Assembly (NCBI RefSeq): GCF_006385875.1
Contig: NZ_VFSU01000011.1
Location: 372,001-436,000 of the forward strand
From: Sandaracinobacter neustonicus
GTDB lineage: Bacteria; Pseudomonadota; Alphaproteobacteria; Sphingomonadales; Sphingomonadaceae
Direction of reading: 5' to 3'
Length of the DNA: 64,000 nucleotides
The notes under the pieces are model-generated. The model had not been told where the DNA came from. It saw only the letters and a list, made by a program, of their open reading frames with translations, and did no database searches. Positions within the stretch are counted from its first letter, which is position 1. The number at the start of each line of letters is the position of its first letter. The translations under genes were made by a program, and so were the position numbers. Below, piece by piece: positions 1-8,159 of the stretch.

Positions 1-3000
1 CAGGAACTGCTGCGCCAAGTTCGTGATCCTCCAGTAGAAGATCGAAAACGCCGACCGTGTCGCCGTTGGCGGCCGCCCGAACGCGGATCGCCTCCATCGC
101 CCAAGGCAGGCGATAGACGAGGCCGCCCTCTACAAATTGCAGGGTCTCAGAGGCCTGCGCTGCGCCCAGCGCCGCGAGCGGTTGGCCAAGCAGCCATGCG
201 CGCAGGATGTCGCGCCAGTTCGCCGGCAGGGGATCGGGGGTGAAGGGATAGAAGGCGAAAACCCGTTCGGCGAGGCCGGCGATCGCAGTGATCGCCCCCT
301 CGGTGTCTCCTTCGAGGATCGCGCCATTAGCTTGGATCAGGAGAAGATTGGCGTCGGCGGCGATGACATCGAGCGCATGGCCTGTCGTCAGCCCAACCCC
401 CGCGAGGAAGTAGCCGCGTCGTCCGGCGGCCGTCGACTGACTCCAAATGAGTCGGCTGCGGGACACGAGGCCGGCCTTCAGCACCTGTCGAACCTGCAGG
501 TCCTGGCGCTGCAGACGGCGGTGCCACAGTGAGGATTGGAGGATGTCGTCGAGGGCCGTCTCGATGCCCTCATCGGGAATGTCGTTTTCCCCGATGAGGC
601 TCAAGATCGCCGTATCGAGCGTTGCGACATGTCGTTCCCAATCGGCGAGCGCGCGTTCGCGTTCTTCGGGCTTCTCGTTTGCGACTTCCGGGAAAGTCCA
701 GGCGGCCGCGTTGTTGACGACGTACTCGACCAGCTGATTGAGGTCGCCGCCGATGCGCGAGCGCATTCGCGTCAACAGCATCGCGACAAGCCGCACGAGG
801 CCGCTTTCCATCTCGCGCGCGCCGAGGTCGGTGATGAGGGCTTCCCAGTTGCGCCGCTTCTTGGCGATCTCGTCGAACATGGGGAAGAGAACGATGCCCT
901 CGACATCGACATAAGCGCGGCCCGCGCGGCCGATGACGTTCTTGAACTCGCTGATCTCAATGCGCTCGCCAGCCCGGTGAAGGGAATACATGACGACGGC
1001 GGTGGCGGAGAGGTTGAGGCCCTGCGCCAAGGTCGGAGATGAGATCGTGACCTTGAGAACATTCTCGCGTAGCAGGCGCTCGACCTCCTTTCGATAGGCG
1101 GTGGGGAGTGCGCCATGGTGAAGGGCGACACCGAGGCGAAGGCATTTCAGGATTGCGCTATCGGCGCCCAGCCATTCCTCACCAAGCGCAATCGCCGTGT
1201 TCAGAAGGTTCGGGTCGGCCTCGAGCAAAGAGCGCAGGGCGCCGCGCTCATGCAAATCGACGATGACGTCCGCAAACGGCTCGACGCTGCGCCGCTCGGG
1301 GCAGAAGATCAGGACCGTCTGACCATCATCGACTAGCCGCCAGGCCGTCGCAAGGCAGAGTTCGCGCTGGTCGTCGGGAAAGAGACGGGTGCGCCGGCGC
1401 TTCGGCGGAATCCAGTTGGGTGGGGCCGCACCGGTGAGAAACCGCTGGACCCAGGGCCGCTCGTCGCCAACCCGCAGGTTGAGCCGCGCCGTTGGAGACG
1501 TCCAAACCACTTCACCGAACCGCAGCCGGGTCGGCCGCCAATCGTTCTTGATCAGCCCGCCCGGGTGATCGCGCCGCAACCAGGCGGCAAAGTCGTCGAG
1601 CTGGTCGCCATCTGGCAGGATCGCCGAAAGGCAGACGATCCGTCGCTCCTGCGCGTCCGGGCGACGAAGAAGCCGCTGGATCTGTACCTCGTAACGGACC
1701 TCACGCTCGTTGGGGCCGATCATATGCCCTTCGTCGAAGACCAGCAGACCGACATCGTCAAGGAGCGAGGGGTCGTTGCGCAGGGCGAAGTCGAGCTTCT
1801 CCGGCGTCGCGACCACGATGTTGCGCTCGCGGATGGCGTCCTCGTCGAAGCCGCTGACGCCGATGCTGCCATATAGGGCCGAGATGGTCTTGCCGAGCGG
1901 GCCGAAGGTCCGCTGCAACGTGGTCTCGGTCTGTGCCGACAGCGCGCGCAGCGGGGTGACGAAGACCACCCGCTTGCCGCCCGCTAGGCACCTTAGAATG
2001 CAGAGTTCGGCGATGCGGGTCTTGCCGGCGCTTGTCGGCAGCGACACGACCAGGTCGTCGGACTGGTCGGCCGCCCGAGCGGCCGCCTCCGTCTGCGACG
2101 GCCAGAGGTCGATTTCCGCTTTCGGGCGACGCTGCAGTAATGCGATGAACAGCTCGCGCAGCGGCTGCCAGTCGGCTGCGGCACCACCGGCCGGCTGAAG
2201 CGGAACCCTCTCGTGAAAGGTGCTTGACCAGAGATCCGAGAGGAGGTGGATCGCGACGCGATGCGCCCACCATTGCGGCAGCATGTTCATCTCGCTGCAG
2301 ATCGCGAGGCTGGTGCGAAGCCGTTCGAGCGCTTGGTCGATCAGCGGCCGCTCGCCCCGTTCGAGAGCGAGCAGGAAGAGCGACATGGCGGCCATGAAGG
2401 CATCGGTGAGCGCGATATCGAGACCGTCGAAAAGGAAGTCGTTGCCGTCCTCGGGCGGGGCGGCAACGGCTTCGGCCTGATCGAGCTGAGCTTGGATGTC
2501 TGCGGCGATGCGTGCGTCGCTGCCTTGGCCGGAGGCGCGATAGTCGAGGACGCTGGAGCGCAGGGCGCCGAAATTGCGGCGCATCAACTGCGCGAGGGCC
2601 CGCTCGACCGGCGAAAAGTTCTCGTCGGTCTCGACGATGGCGAGCAGCGAATATGCGCGTGCCGACAGATGGGCGAGGTGATAGGCCCCAGCGGCCATGA
2701 CGAAATGGAAGTCGCGATCGACCTCCTGGCGGTCGCCCTTGGCCATCACGGCTTCAAGCGCCGTGGCCGCCTGCTCGAAGGCGGTGCGCGCCTGGGCAGC
2801 GTCGCCGCCAAAGTCGCGAAGGCGCAAGCCAAGGCCCAGCAAGGCATAAGCGTAAGAATGAAGATCGTAGCTCAGTTGGGGCGCGAAGGCCGGTGCGTCG
2901 GCCGGAAGAGTGCCATCGCGCCAGATGATCGCGCGGGCCTGGCCGCGTGCGATCAGCCGCCCCCGGAAGCCGGCGGTCGCCGCTTCGGCGATGTCGGCCG

Positions 3001-3025
3001 CGATCGCTTCAGGGGTTGTTGGCAT
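1..3025 (-). CDS. hamB: HamB-like Ski2-family helicase of a Hachiman defence system (3' end beyond window)
   Basis: The frame is open from ATG at 3025 to the left edge, giving about 1008 visible residues with no stop, so the gene is partial. After roughly 320 residues of helical N-terminal region come superfamily 2 helicase motifs: Walker A (LPTSAGKT, about residue 328), DEGH box (about 429), an SAT-like LSAIL, motif V (SSPTLAQGLNL) and motif VI (GRAGRAYVDVEG, about 697). The GRAGR form and layout are Ski2-like. The start overlaps the DUF1837 gene (hamA) by 17 nt. In known Hachiman systems HamA and HamB form a complex in which the helicase senses DNA and releases the nuclease; that role is inferred here from family and pairing. 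A stand-alone defence helicase is the alternative. Confidence 0.85.
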   Translation of the reverse strand, partial: MPTTPEAIAADIAEAATAGFRGRLIARGQARAIIWRDGTLPADAPAFAPQLSYDLHSYAYALLGLGLRLRDFGGDAAQARTAFEQAATALEAVMAKGDRQEVDRDFHFVMAAGAYHLAHLSARAYSLLAIVETDENFSPVERALAQLMRRNFGALRSSVLDYRASGQGSDARIAADIQAQLDQAEAVAAPPEDGNDFLFDGLDIALTDAFMAAMSLFLLALERGERPLIDQALERLRTSLAICSEMNMLPQWWAHRVAIHLLSDLWSSTFHERVPLQPAGGAAADWQPLRELFIALLQRRPKAEIDLWPSQTEAAARAADQSDDLVVSLPTSAGKTRIAELCILRCLAGGKRVVFVTPLRALSAQTETTLQRTFGPLGKTISALYGSIGVSGFDEDAIRERNIVVATPEKLDFALRNDPSLLDDVGLLVFDEGHMIGPNEREVRYEVQIQRLLRRPDAQERRIVCLSAILPDGDQLDDFAAWLRRDHPGGLIKNDWRPTRLRFGEVVWTSPTARLNLRVGDERPWVQRFLTGAAPPNWIPPKRRRTRLFPDDQRELCLATAWRLVDDGQTVLIFCPERRSVEPFADVIVDLHERGALRSLLEADPNLLNTAIALGEEWLGADSAILKCLRLGVALHHGALPTAYRKEVERLLRENVLKVTISSPTLAQGLNLSATAVVMYSLHRAGERIEISEFKNVIGRAGRAYVDVEGIVLFPMFDEIAKKRRNWEALITDLGAREMESGLVRLVAMLLTRMRSRIGGDLNQLVEYVVNNAAAWTFPEVANEKPEERERALADWERHVATLDTAILSLIGENDIPDEGIETALDDILQSSLWHRRLQRQDLQVRQVLKAGLVSRSRLIWSQSTAAGRRGYFLAGVGLTTGHALDVIAADANLLLIQANGAILEGDTEGAITAIAGLAERVFAFYPFTPDPLPANWRDILRAWLLGQPLAALGAAQASETLQFVEGGLVYRLPWAMEAIRVRAAANGDTVGVFDLLLEDHELGAAVP

Positions 3026-3788
3026 CGGCGATCACTCGATCATAAACCGCGCCGATGAAGGCGGCGTGCCCGTCGATGTATAGCCCAATGCCCCATTGGT
3101 TGATGGCGCCGGGATAGGCTTGAAGGGAAGCGGTCAGCAGCGCCTCGGGCGCGTTGCCGGAAAATGTGAATAGCAAATGCTTGACGCTCTGCGGCGGAAT
3201 ACCGTGCTTGAGTAGCGCGTCGTCGATCGCATCCGCCAGCGGCAGATTATCGAGTTCAAGCAAGCGGGCCGAGATAAAGGACAGGGCGTGCGCCGAAGGC
3301 AGTCCGCCGTCCTTGTCTAGGCCAGCACGCGCGTCGGTCAGGACCTGGCCGGTGAGCGTGGCACGGCTCTTCGCTTCGGTCTTTAGGAAATGCAGGCGCT
3401 GCGACTGGGCGTCCTGCAGGATTCCGATCACGTCGTCGCCGCGCATCGCCATGTTGCGATGGTCCTTCCAACGCAGGCGCTTGATCGGAGCTCGGTAGCC
3501 GCCGCTATGCGCGTCGATCCATTCGGTCGCGTAGATCTCGCCAAGGTCGCCAGACCGGATTTGCTTGGTCGTCGGCAGTTTGCCTTCGATCAGCGCCGCA
3601 GCCGCGGGCTTGCCGAGCCTGGCGAGCGCGCGCGCCAATTGTTCTTCCGAGGCGTAGTGCGCGGGTACGATGGCGGCAGTCGCTTGAATGCCGGTGGCGA
3701 GGCTCGCCGCCTGTCCGGTCATCACCCGGCGATGGTGTGTCCCTACCGGCCCATCGACAGAGACGCACCAGTCATTGAACTGCGCCAT
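3009..3788 (-). CDS. hamA: HamA-like DUF1837 nuclease effector of Hachiman
   Basis: 259 aa. A PD-(D/E)XK nuclease core is readable: a SGDLGEIYATEW helix (about 79-90), acidic GDDVIG (Asp118/Asp119) and TEAKS (Glu138, Lys140). That motif order and the immediate pairing with a large SF2 helicase match HamA (DUF1837) of Hachiman, the DNA-degrading effector. The start is well supported by a GGGAGG site 7 nt upstream of ATG 3788. It lies 15 nt downstream of the preceding nuclease gene and overlaps hamB by 17 nt, so the two are co-transcribed and probably translationally coupled. The family call rests on motifs and context, not on a search. Confidence 0.85.
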   Translation of the reverse strand: MAQFNDWCVSVDGPVGTHHRRVMTGQAASLATGIQATAAIVPAHYASEEQLARALARLGKPAAAALIEGKLPTTKQIRSGDLGEIYATEWIDAHSGGYRAPIKRLRWKDHRNMAMRGDDVIGILQDAQSQRLHFLKTEAKSRATLTGQVLTDARAGLDKDGGLPSAHALSFISARLLELDNLPLADAIDDALLKHGIPPQSVKHLLFTFSGNAPEALLTASLQAYPGAINQWGIGLYIDGHAAFIGAVYDRVIADANNP

Positions 3789-3803
3789 CCTCGTCCCTCC
3801 CGG

Positions 3804-4682
3804 TCATTGAGGAAAGAGGTCGCGGACGCGCATGAACGGCGAGCCGGTTTCAGCGGCACGGCGCACCTTGCGTTCGAGAACTTGGGTGAGTGGGAGTTCA
3901 CGGTCGAGCATCTCGTAGAGATCGAGCCCGTCCATGCAGATGACGCGCTTGCCGCGCCCGAAGGCCGAAAGGCCCTCTTCAGTGAAGCCGCTGTTGCTGA
4001 CGAACAGGCCGCGGGTCCAGGCGGCCTTTTGCTCGATCTTGCCATGGAAGGTGTGCAGCTCGGCGACGCCCATCGGCTGGCCGTGCCACTTTGCCTCGAC
4101 AAGGTAGGTCTCGCTTCCGAGTTGGAAGCTCCCGTCGATCTGCTCTCCCCGCAGCCGAAAAGGCTCTTGGGCCGCGAGGCCAAAGGCGTCGAACAGGCCT
4201 TTCAGGAATCCTTCGAAGGCATAGCCGCGCGCATGAGGTGCGAGCGTGGTGACGCGAAGGAGGTCGGACTTAATCTTCGCGACCGCTTGCCGATCGACAG
4301 GGGGAGGCGAAGGGCTCGCCGCAGGACGTTGGGGTGAGGCGCCGCCAGAAAGGCGGTTTATCAGTCCCTGATACCGCGCCTCCGCATTCGCGACGGGGTC
4401 AGCTCCGCCCGACCGGGCAAGATATTCGGAGCGATGCTCCCAGAGCGCGGTCAAGGCGCGGACGGCTGTCGAATCGTCGCAGGTCTGCAAGAAATAGCGC
4501 AGGCGCTTGCCCTTTGACCCTCCATTGGCCGAGTATTTCGGATCGTCTATGTTGACCTTGAGCTCTGAGGCAAAGAAGTCCGAGAAGCTGGGATCGGAGA
4601 AATCCAGCACGAAGCCGGGACCCCGGACGAAGTCGACGAGGTCGTCAATGAGGCGCAGGTCTATTGATCTAATCGAACTGAT
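3804..4682 (-). CDS. Two-domain PD-(D/E)XK restriction-type endonuclease with AbiJ-NTD-like N-terminus, probable non-ATG start
   Basis: From the first conventional start (GTG 4610) the product is 268 aa. The C-terminal half is an Mrr-like nuclease: RGYAFEGFL helix (128-136), Asp159 in EQIDGSF, and Glu172-x-Lys174 in VEAKWH. The N-terminal half ([13 protein letters not shown], then [10 protein letters not shown]) resembles the AbiJ-type N-terminal domains that decorate abortive-infection effectors; this is a tentative assignment. The frame stays open upstream and encodes more of that domain. A strong GGAG Shine-Dalgarno sits 7 nt before an ATC codon at 4682, so a rare ATC or ATT start (4682, or ATT 4673) is likely. 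It lies 29 nt after abiEii and 15 nt before hamA, so it belongs to the same operon. It could be a third component or an independent effector. Confidence 0.75.
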   Translation of the reverse strand: MSSIRSIDLRLIDDLVDFVRGPGFVLDFSDPSFSDFFASELKVNIDDPKYSANGGSKGKRLRYFLQTCDDSTAVRALTALWEHRSEYLARSGGADPVANAEARYQGLINRLSGGASPQRPAASPSPPPVDRQAVAKIKSDLLRVTTLAPHARGYAFEGFLKGLFDAFGLAAQEPFRLRGEQIDGSFQLGSETYLVEAKWHGQPMGVAELHTFHGKIEQKAAWTRGLFVSNSGFTEEGLSAFGRGKRVICMDGLDLYEMLDRELPLTQVLERKVRRAAETGSPFMRVRDLFPQ

Positions 4683-4711
4683 GTCCTTTCTCCCCAGCGG
4701 ACAGCTTTGAG

Positions 4712-5749
4712 TTAGCTGTTGATCGTTTTTTCAAGCGCGGCAATTCTCGCGAGTACGTCGTCGAATGAAAGCGGTGTCTGGTCAAACATCATCGGCATCA
4801 TCGCCCGATAATCGGCTCGCAGATCTTTGGCCCGAGCGCCGTCCGGCATGAGCTGGAGCGTGCCTGGCCGTGCCGTTTCGTAATTGGCCCAACCCGAACG
4901 AAAGAACGTGGCTTTGTGGCGCGCTACCTGCACCAGCAAACCGAGATCGGCAGCGGCGGCTTGGCCGTCGTCCGTCTCGAGAAGCATGGCGAGGTCATAA
5001 AAGTGCCGCGAGAAATACAGCGGCGTGGGTGACCCGGCGGGGCGATGCGCCTCCGCATGGAGCGCGGTCGCCTTCTCCCAGAAGGTCCGCCTCGCTGACA
5101 GCACGGTCACGCTGGTGTCGGGATCGGTGAAGAAGTCTGGATAGTCGTCGGCCGCGTAGGGGCGGATGACTTTCTCCTCTGTCGGCCAGGGATCGCCGCG
5201 CGCGCCGAGCTCGAATTTCACGCGCGGCGTGATGTAGGCCATGCCTTCGTATTCGGCGGTAGGCAGCGCGGTCGGATAGTGGAAGTTGACGGTCTGCGCG
5301 TCACCGGCGTCTATCTCTAGCGACCACTCGCTTTCGGTCGGCTCACCGAGTTGTTCGACGATCGCGGCGCGAAGCGCTGGCAGAAGTCGCTCGGCGATGT
5401 GCTGCTCGACATCGCTGACTAGGTCGTCGATCAGCCGAGCCGCCTGCTTCTTGCTGATCCCCTCCTTATCGGGGTCGCGCTCGCCGGTGTATCCGAGTTC
5501 GGAACGGTCGAACGACAAGTCGATGTCCTCGGAGAATCGGCGAATAGCGTTGAACGCTTTGGAGAGCGACGTGCCGCCCTTAAAAACGAGGGTTGCCGTG
5601 GTGCCCTTCGGTAGACCGAACAGGCGCTTCAGGCTCCAACATACCCAGAAGTCCTTTTCGATGATCGTATTGGCGACGCCCCGCCCGGCGCCGGTCTCCC
5701 CGAAAAGAGCTGCACGATCGTCGGTGGGAAGGCGGGCGACATCATCCAT
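4712..5749 (-). CDS. abiEii: AbiEii-type nucleotidyltransferase toxin
   Basis: 345 aa from ATG 5749. Nucleotidyltransferase motifs are clear: [11 protein letters not shown] (GGTS around residues 58-61) followed by [10 protein letters not shown] with the two metal-binding acids Asp75 and Asp77, preceded by [11 protein letters not shown]. This is the PF08843 AbiEii/MenT fold, which blocks growth, in characterised relatives by modifying tRNA. The ATG lies 8 nt inside the end of abiEi, the usual antitoxin-toxin coupling, and was preferred over an in-frame upstream ATG at 5905 that would overlap abiEi by 164 nt. No independent Shine-Dalgarno is seen, consistent with translational coupling. The toxin role is inferred from family membership. 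Confidence 0.9.
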   Translation of the reverse strand: MDDVARLPTDDRAALFGETGAGRGVANTIIEKDFWVCWSLKRLFGLPKGTTATLVFKGGTSLSKAFNAIRRFSEDIDLSFDRSELGYTGERDPDKEGISKKQAARLIDDLVSDVEQHIAERLLPALRAAIVEQLGEPTESEWSLEIDAGDAQTVNFHYPTALPTAEYEGMAYITPRVKFELGARGDPWPTEEKVIRPYAADDYPDFFTDPDTSVTVLSARRTFWEKATALHAEAHRPAGSPTPLYFSRHFYDLAMLLETDDGQAAAADLGLLVQVARHKATFFRSGWANYETARPGTLQLMPDGARAKDLRADYRAMMPMMFDQTPLSFDDVLARIAALEKTINS

Positions 5750-6371
5750 CGATATCGGCCACCGCTGCGTGGGCAATCGAGACGAGCGTGGGTCGCATCC
5801 AGGCGGGCGCTTGAACGGCGGTTGAGGCCAACGTCTTCTTGTCGTTGGCCGAAAGCCGGCGCGCCGCGACCTGCGCGACGTCAGCCGCCCGAACGGGGCC
5901 GACATGACGAAGCGCCTGAACCACCGTCCCGGCGGGGCTGCCCGGTGCGATCAGATGCTTGGGCGAGGCGTGACGAAGGTCGACGACGCGCTTTCCCAGC
6001 ACGACGCGCCGCGACGGGCCGTCGGTCAGATAAGTGCTTTGTGCCGGGACCTGGGTCGAAAGGCCGAGCGCGTTCGCTGCGCGCGCTCCGGAGATCTGCA
6101 CCTGCGAGCCGGTCTCCCGCGCAAGAGCGTGGGCGACATCGTCCGGCGCGGGTGACAACGCCCCAAGTTTCGGGTGCAGCTTGGGAAAGTCGTAAAGCCC
6201 ACGCGCAAGCCGCCGGAGCTGTCCGCCCTTCACTAATCGGGAGAGTGCCTGATCGACAGAAGAGCGGGCGGCAACTGTGAGGAAGTCGCTAGGCGTGAAG
6301 ACGCTGCCACGTCCGCTGGCGCGGACGCGTTTCATGAGCCGGTCGGGGACTGAGGCGTTTAGCGTCTTCAT
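5742..6371 (-). CDS. abiEi: AbiEi-type antitoxin / transcriptional repressor
   Basis: 209 aa. An N-terminal winged-helix segment (about 20-60: FTPSDFLTVAARSSVDQALS, then a GGQLRRLARGLYDFP wing) precedes an all-alpha C-terminal region, the architecture of the AbiEi/DUF6088 antitoxins of type IV systems. Known AbiEi proteins repress their own promoter by binding inverted repeats. Here an 11-bp perfect inverted repeat (6372-6403) lies directly at the start codon. There is no ribosome-binding site before ATG 6371, and the predicted transcription start falls on or one base before the ATG, so the mRNA is probably leaderless. The gene heads the defence operon and overlaps abiEii by 8 nt. Confidence 0.88.
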   Translation of the reverse strand: MKTLNASVPDRLMKRVRASGRGSVFTPSDFLTVAARSSVDQALSRLVKGGQLRRLARGLYDFPKLHPKLGALSPAPDDVAHALARETGSQVQISGARAANALGLSTQVPAQSTYLTDGPSRRVVLGKRVVDLRHASPKHLIAPGSPAGTVVQALRHVGPVRAADVAQVAARRLSANDKKTLASTAVQAPAWMRPTLVSIAHAAVADIDG

Positions 6372-6407
6372 ATGTCAGAAAATAAGGCAAGTTTTTCTGA
6401 CATGCAA
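6372..6407 (-). promoter_or_regulatory. abiE promoter overlapped by inverted-repeat operator
   Basis: Perfect 11-bp arms lie at 6372-6382 and 6393-6403 (ATGTCAGAAAA and its complement), separated by 10 nt. Their centres are 21 bp apart, two helical turns, which suits a pair of repressor protomers on one face. Reading the minus strand, a -35-like TTGCAT (6407-6402), 17-nt spacer and -10-like TATTTT (6384-6379) fall on the repeat. A start site about 7 nt beyond the -10 would be at about 6372, so the message would begin at the abiEi ATG. Binding by AbiEi is inferred from the family. Confidence 0.65.
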
Positions 6408-6452
6408 GTGGCGGCATTCCTCGTCTAGAGTGCGACCGCCACTTGCTAAGCA

Positions 6453-7814
6453 TTACGCCGCGGCGCGTTGCTCGTCATTCGCCGCGCCGGCAGCGTCCGT
6501 TGCCGCAGCCTGCTGCAAGAAGCGAGCGAGTGCTGCGCGCCGAGAATCCCGATCCACGGCATAGGCAGTTTGTTTGAATTCAATGCCGTCTAGGAGGCCT
6601 TGGATGTAGCCGGAGATGGTATCAGCGGCCATGATCAGCGCCGTGTCGAGCGTGTGTATGTAGTTGCTGGTGACGGAGCCCTTCGAATGGCCGACCAGAG
6701 CAGCGATAGTGACCTCGGTAAAGCCGAGATCGTTTGCAATGCTGGCAAAGCTGTGCCGCAAGACGTGTGGTGTGATGTCGGCTAGCGGCGTTGCTTTGAA
6801 GATCTGGTCCCAGTGGTTAGGAAGGCTTCCGAACGCGTTGTCGTCGCCGTGTCCAGGAAACACGTAGGTTCCTGAGCGAGTTCTCCGGCTAGCTTCCAGG
6901 TATTCAACGACCGGTAGGCCGATCGGACGGATTGAGCTTCCTTCCTTGCTGTCAACGAGGCGGAGGCAGCTCGCGCTCGTGTCGGCTTCAGACCAAGCAA
7001 GCGTGACCATCTCCGTGCGGCGGCATCCTGTCAGCGCAAGCTGGCGGATGATGTCGACCGATAGCTCATACTTCTCATTCTCAGCAGCCTGCGTGAGAAT
7101 TTCGCCGAGCAACCGATATTCGGCCTCGCTCAGCCGTCGTGCGCGCACGTTGTCCTTCGGCCGCCTCACACCGTGCGCTGGATTGGTATCGATGATGCCA
7201 GCCTCGACTGCATAGGTCAGTATTCCACCAAAAAGTCCGATGGTGCGCGTTGCTGTGCCCGCTCCACCTCGCACGATAGCGCGACCGCGAAGCTTTCTCG
7301 TCTTGACGCTGCAGCGGGTCTTGCCGGCCATGATGTCCTTCAGGGCCTTCGTGATGTCCGCTTTCACCAGATCCTTGACCCTGTGCGTACCAAGCAGAGG
7401 AATGATGTGGCGCTCGATGCGCCCCGTGTCGGAGAGAATGGTGCTGGCTTTCTTGGGGCGCCCGCCCTTTCCAAGAATGAGGCCGGCTTTAAGATCGGCG
7501 ACGTAAAGGTCACACAGTTCCTTAACGGTAATCGCCTTGCTGTCGAGCTGCTTCTCTTCGGCCGGGTCGTCGCCTTGAGCGATCCTGCCCAACTGGACCT
7601 TCGCCTCTTGGCGAGCGCGCTCTGGTGTCCAGACGCCGTGCAATCCGATTGTGAAGCGACGCGACCGCTTGCCGAGCCTGTACTGGATGACATAGCTGCG
7701 CTTGCCGGATGCGAATACTCGGAGGCCAAAGCCGGGCAGTTCGTCGTCCCAAATGACGTAATCTTTCGCGCGACTGTCCGCGGCGTCGACGACCCGTTTC
7801 GTGAGCTTAGGCAT
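6453..7814 (-). CDS. int: Tyrosine recombinase integrase of the genomic island (P4-type)
   Basis: 453 aa. An N-terminal DUF4102-type arm-binding domain (WDDELPGFGLRVFASGKRSY, about 22-41) and a central SAM-like core-binding domain (about 95-205) precede the catalytic domain. The catalytic residues are visible: Arg265 (TGCRRTEM), Lys290 (DSKEG), His350 and Arg353 (HVLRHSF), His376 (VGHS) and Tyr385 (SNYIHT). Such P4-like integrases insert islands into tRNA 3' ends, and a tRNA-Arg 3' fragment lies 178 bp upstream of its start. A GGAGG sits 6 nt before ATG 7814, and a small ORF overlaps its first 8 nt. It presumably drives excision and integration of the island carrying the defence operon. Confidence 0.95.
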   Translation of the reverse strand: MPKLTKRVVDAADSRAKDYVIWDDELPGFGLRVFASGKRSYVIQYRLGKRSRRFTIGLHGVWTPERARQEAKVQLGRIAQGDDPAEEKQLDSKAITVKELCDLYVADLKAGLILGKGGRPKKASTILSDTGRIERHIIPLLGTHRVKDLVKADITKALKDIMAGKTRCSVKTRKLRGRAIVRGGAGTATRTIGLFGGILTYAVEAGIIDTNPAHGVRRPKDNVRARRLSEAEYRLLGEILTQAAENEKYELSVDIIRQLALTGCRRTEMVTLAWSEADTSASCLRLVDSKEGSSIRPIGLPVVEYLEASRRTRSGTYVFPGHGDDNAFGSLPNHWDQIFKATPLADITPHVLRHSFASIANDLGFTEVTIAALVGHSKGSVTSNYIHTLDTALIMAADTISGYIQGLLDGIEFKQTAYAVDRDSRRAALARFLQQAAATDAAGAANDEQRAAA

Positions 7815-7953
7815 GGGCTTCCTCCGACCCTAGCGTTTCCTCTCGCGTAAGCACCACGTAAGCACGCGGGCGAAAACAGTGGCGGGGAGAAGAGTAGCTT
7901 TGGCGGAGAAGAAGTGCAAATTGTTTAGCGTTTACAGGGAGATAGGCGGACAT
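7807..7953 (-). CDS. Small ORF overlapping the integrase start
   Basis: 48 aa (begins MSAYLPVNAKQF). It has a strong AAGGAG site 6 nt before ATG 7953 and stops at 7807, overlapping the integrase start by 8 nt, which suggests translational coupling. It is basic with no recognisable domain and is too short and loop-rich for a confident excisionase call. It may be a leader peptide that meters integrase translation, or chance. Confidence 0.4.
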   Translation of the reverse strand: MSAYLPVNAKQFALLLRQSYSSPRHCFRPRAYVVLTREETLGSEEAHA

Positions 7954-7992
7954 CGGCGGCTCCTTGCGCTTATTGGCGGAGCTAGCCATATT

Positions 7993-8039
7993 CCCTCCGA
8001 AGGCAAAGGCCACACGTTCGAATCGTGTCGGGTGCGCCA
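7993..8039 (+). repeat. attR: 3' end of tRNA-Arg(CCG) duplicated by island integration
   Basis: The stretch reads as tRNA positions 30-76: anticodon loop CTCCGAA (anticodon CCG at 7997-7999), 3' anticodon strand GGCAA, T-arm ACACG-TTCGAAT-CGTGT (8012-8028), acceptor strand CGGGTGC (8029-8035), G and CCA (8037-8039). The 5' half is absent: the bases before 7993 neither pair with the anticodon strand nor supply a D-arm or the complementary GCACCCG acceptor strand. This is therefore a truncated copy, as left at the distal end when an island inserts in a tRNA gene. The intact tRNA-Arg should lie beyond the left edge of the window. Confidence 0.8.
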
Positions 8040-8159
8040 CTTTTCAAGTACTTAGAGGTATAGCTCAGGCGCGAGACACCGGCGTAAGTGAAATGTAAGT
8101 GCTGCGGAGGCACTCACAATCAGGCTCAGCAGATCGTCTGCAGCACGGTTTGCAGCGTT

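Noticed and set aside
7930-8039. An intact tRNA-Arg gene
   Set aside because: The 5' half (acceptor strand, D-arm, 5' anticodon strand) is missing, so only an attachment-site fragment is present.
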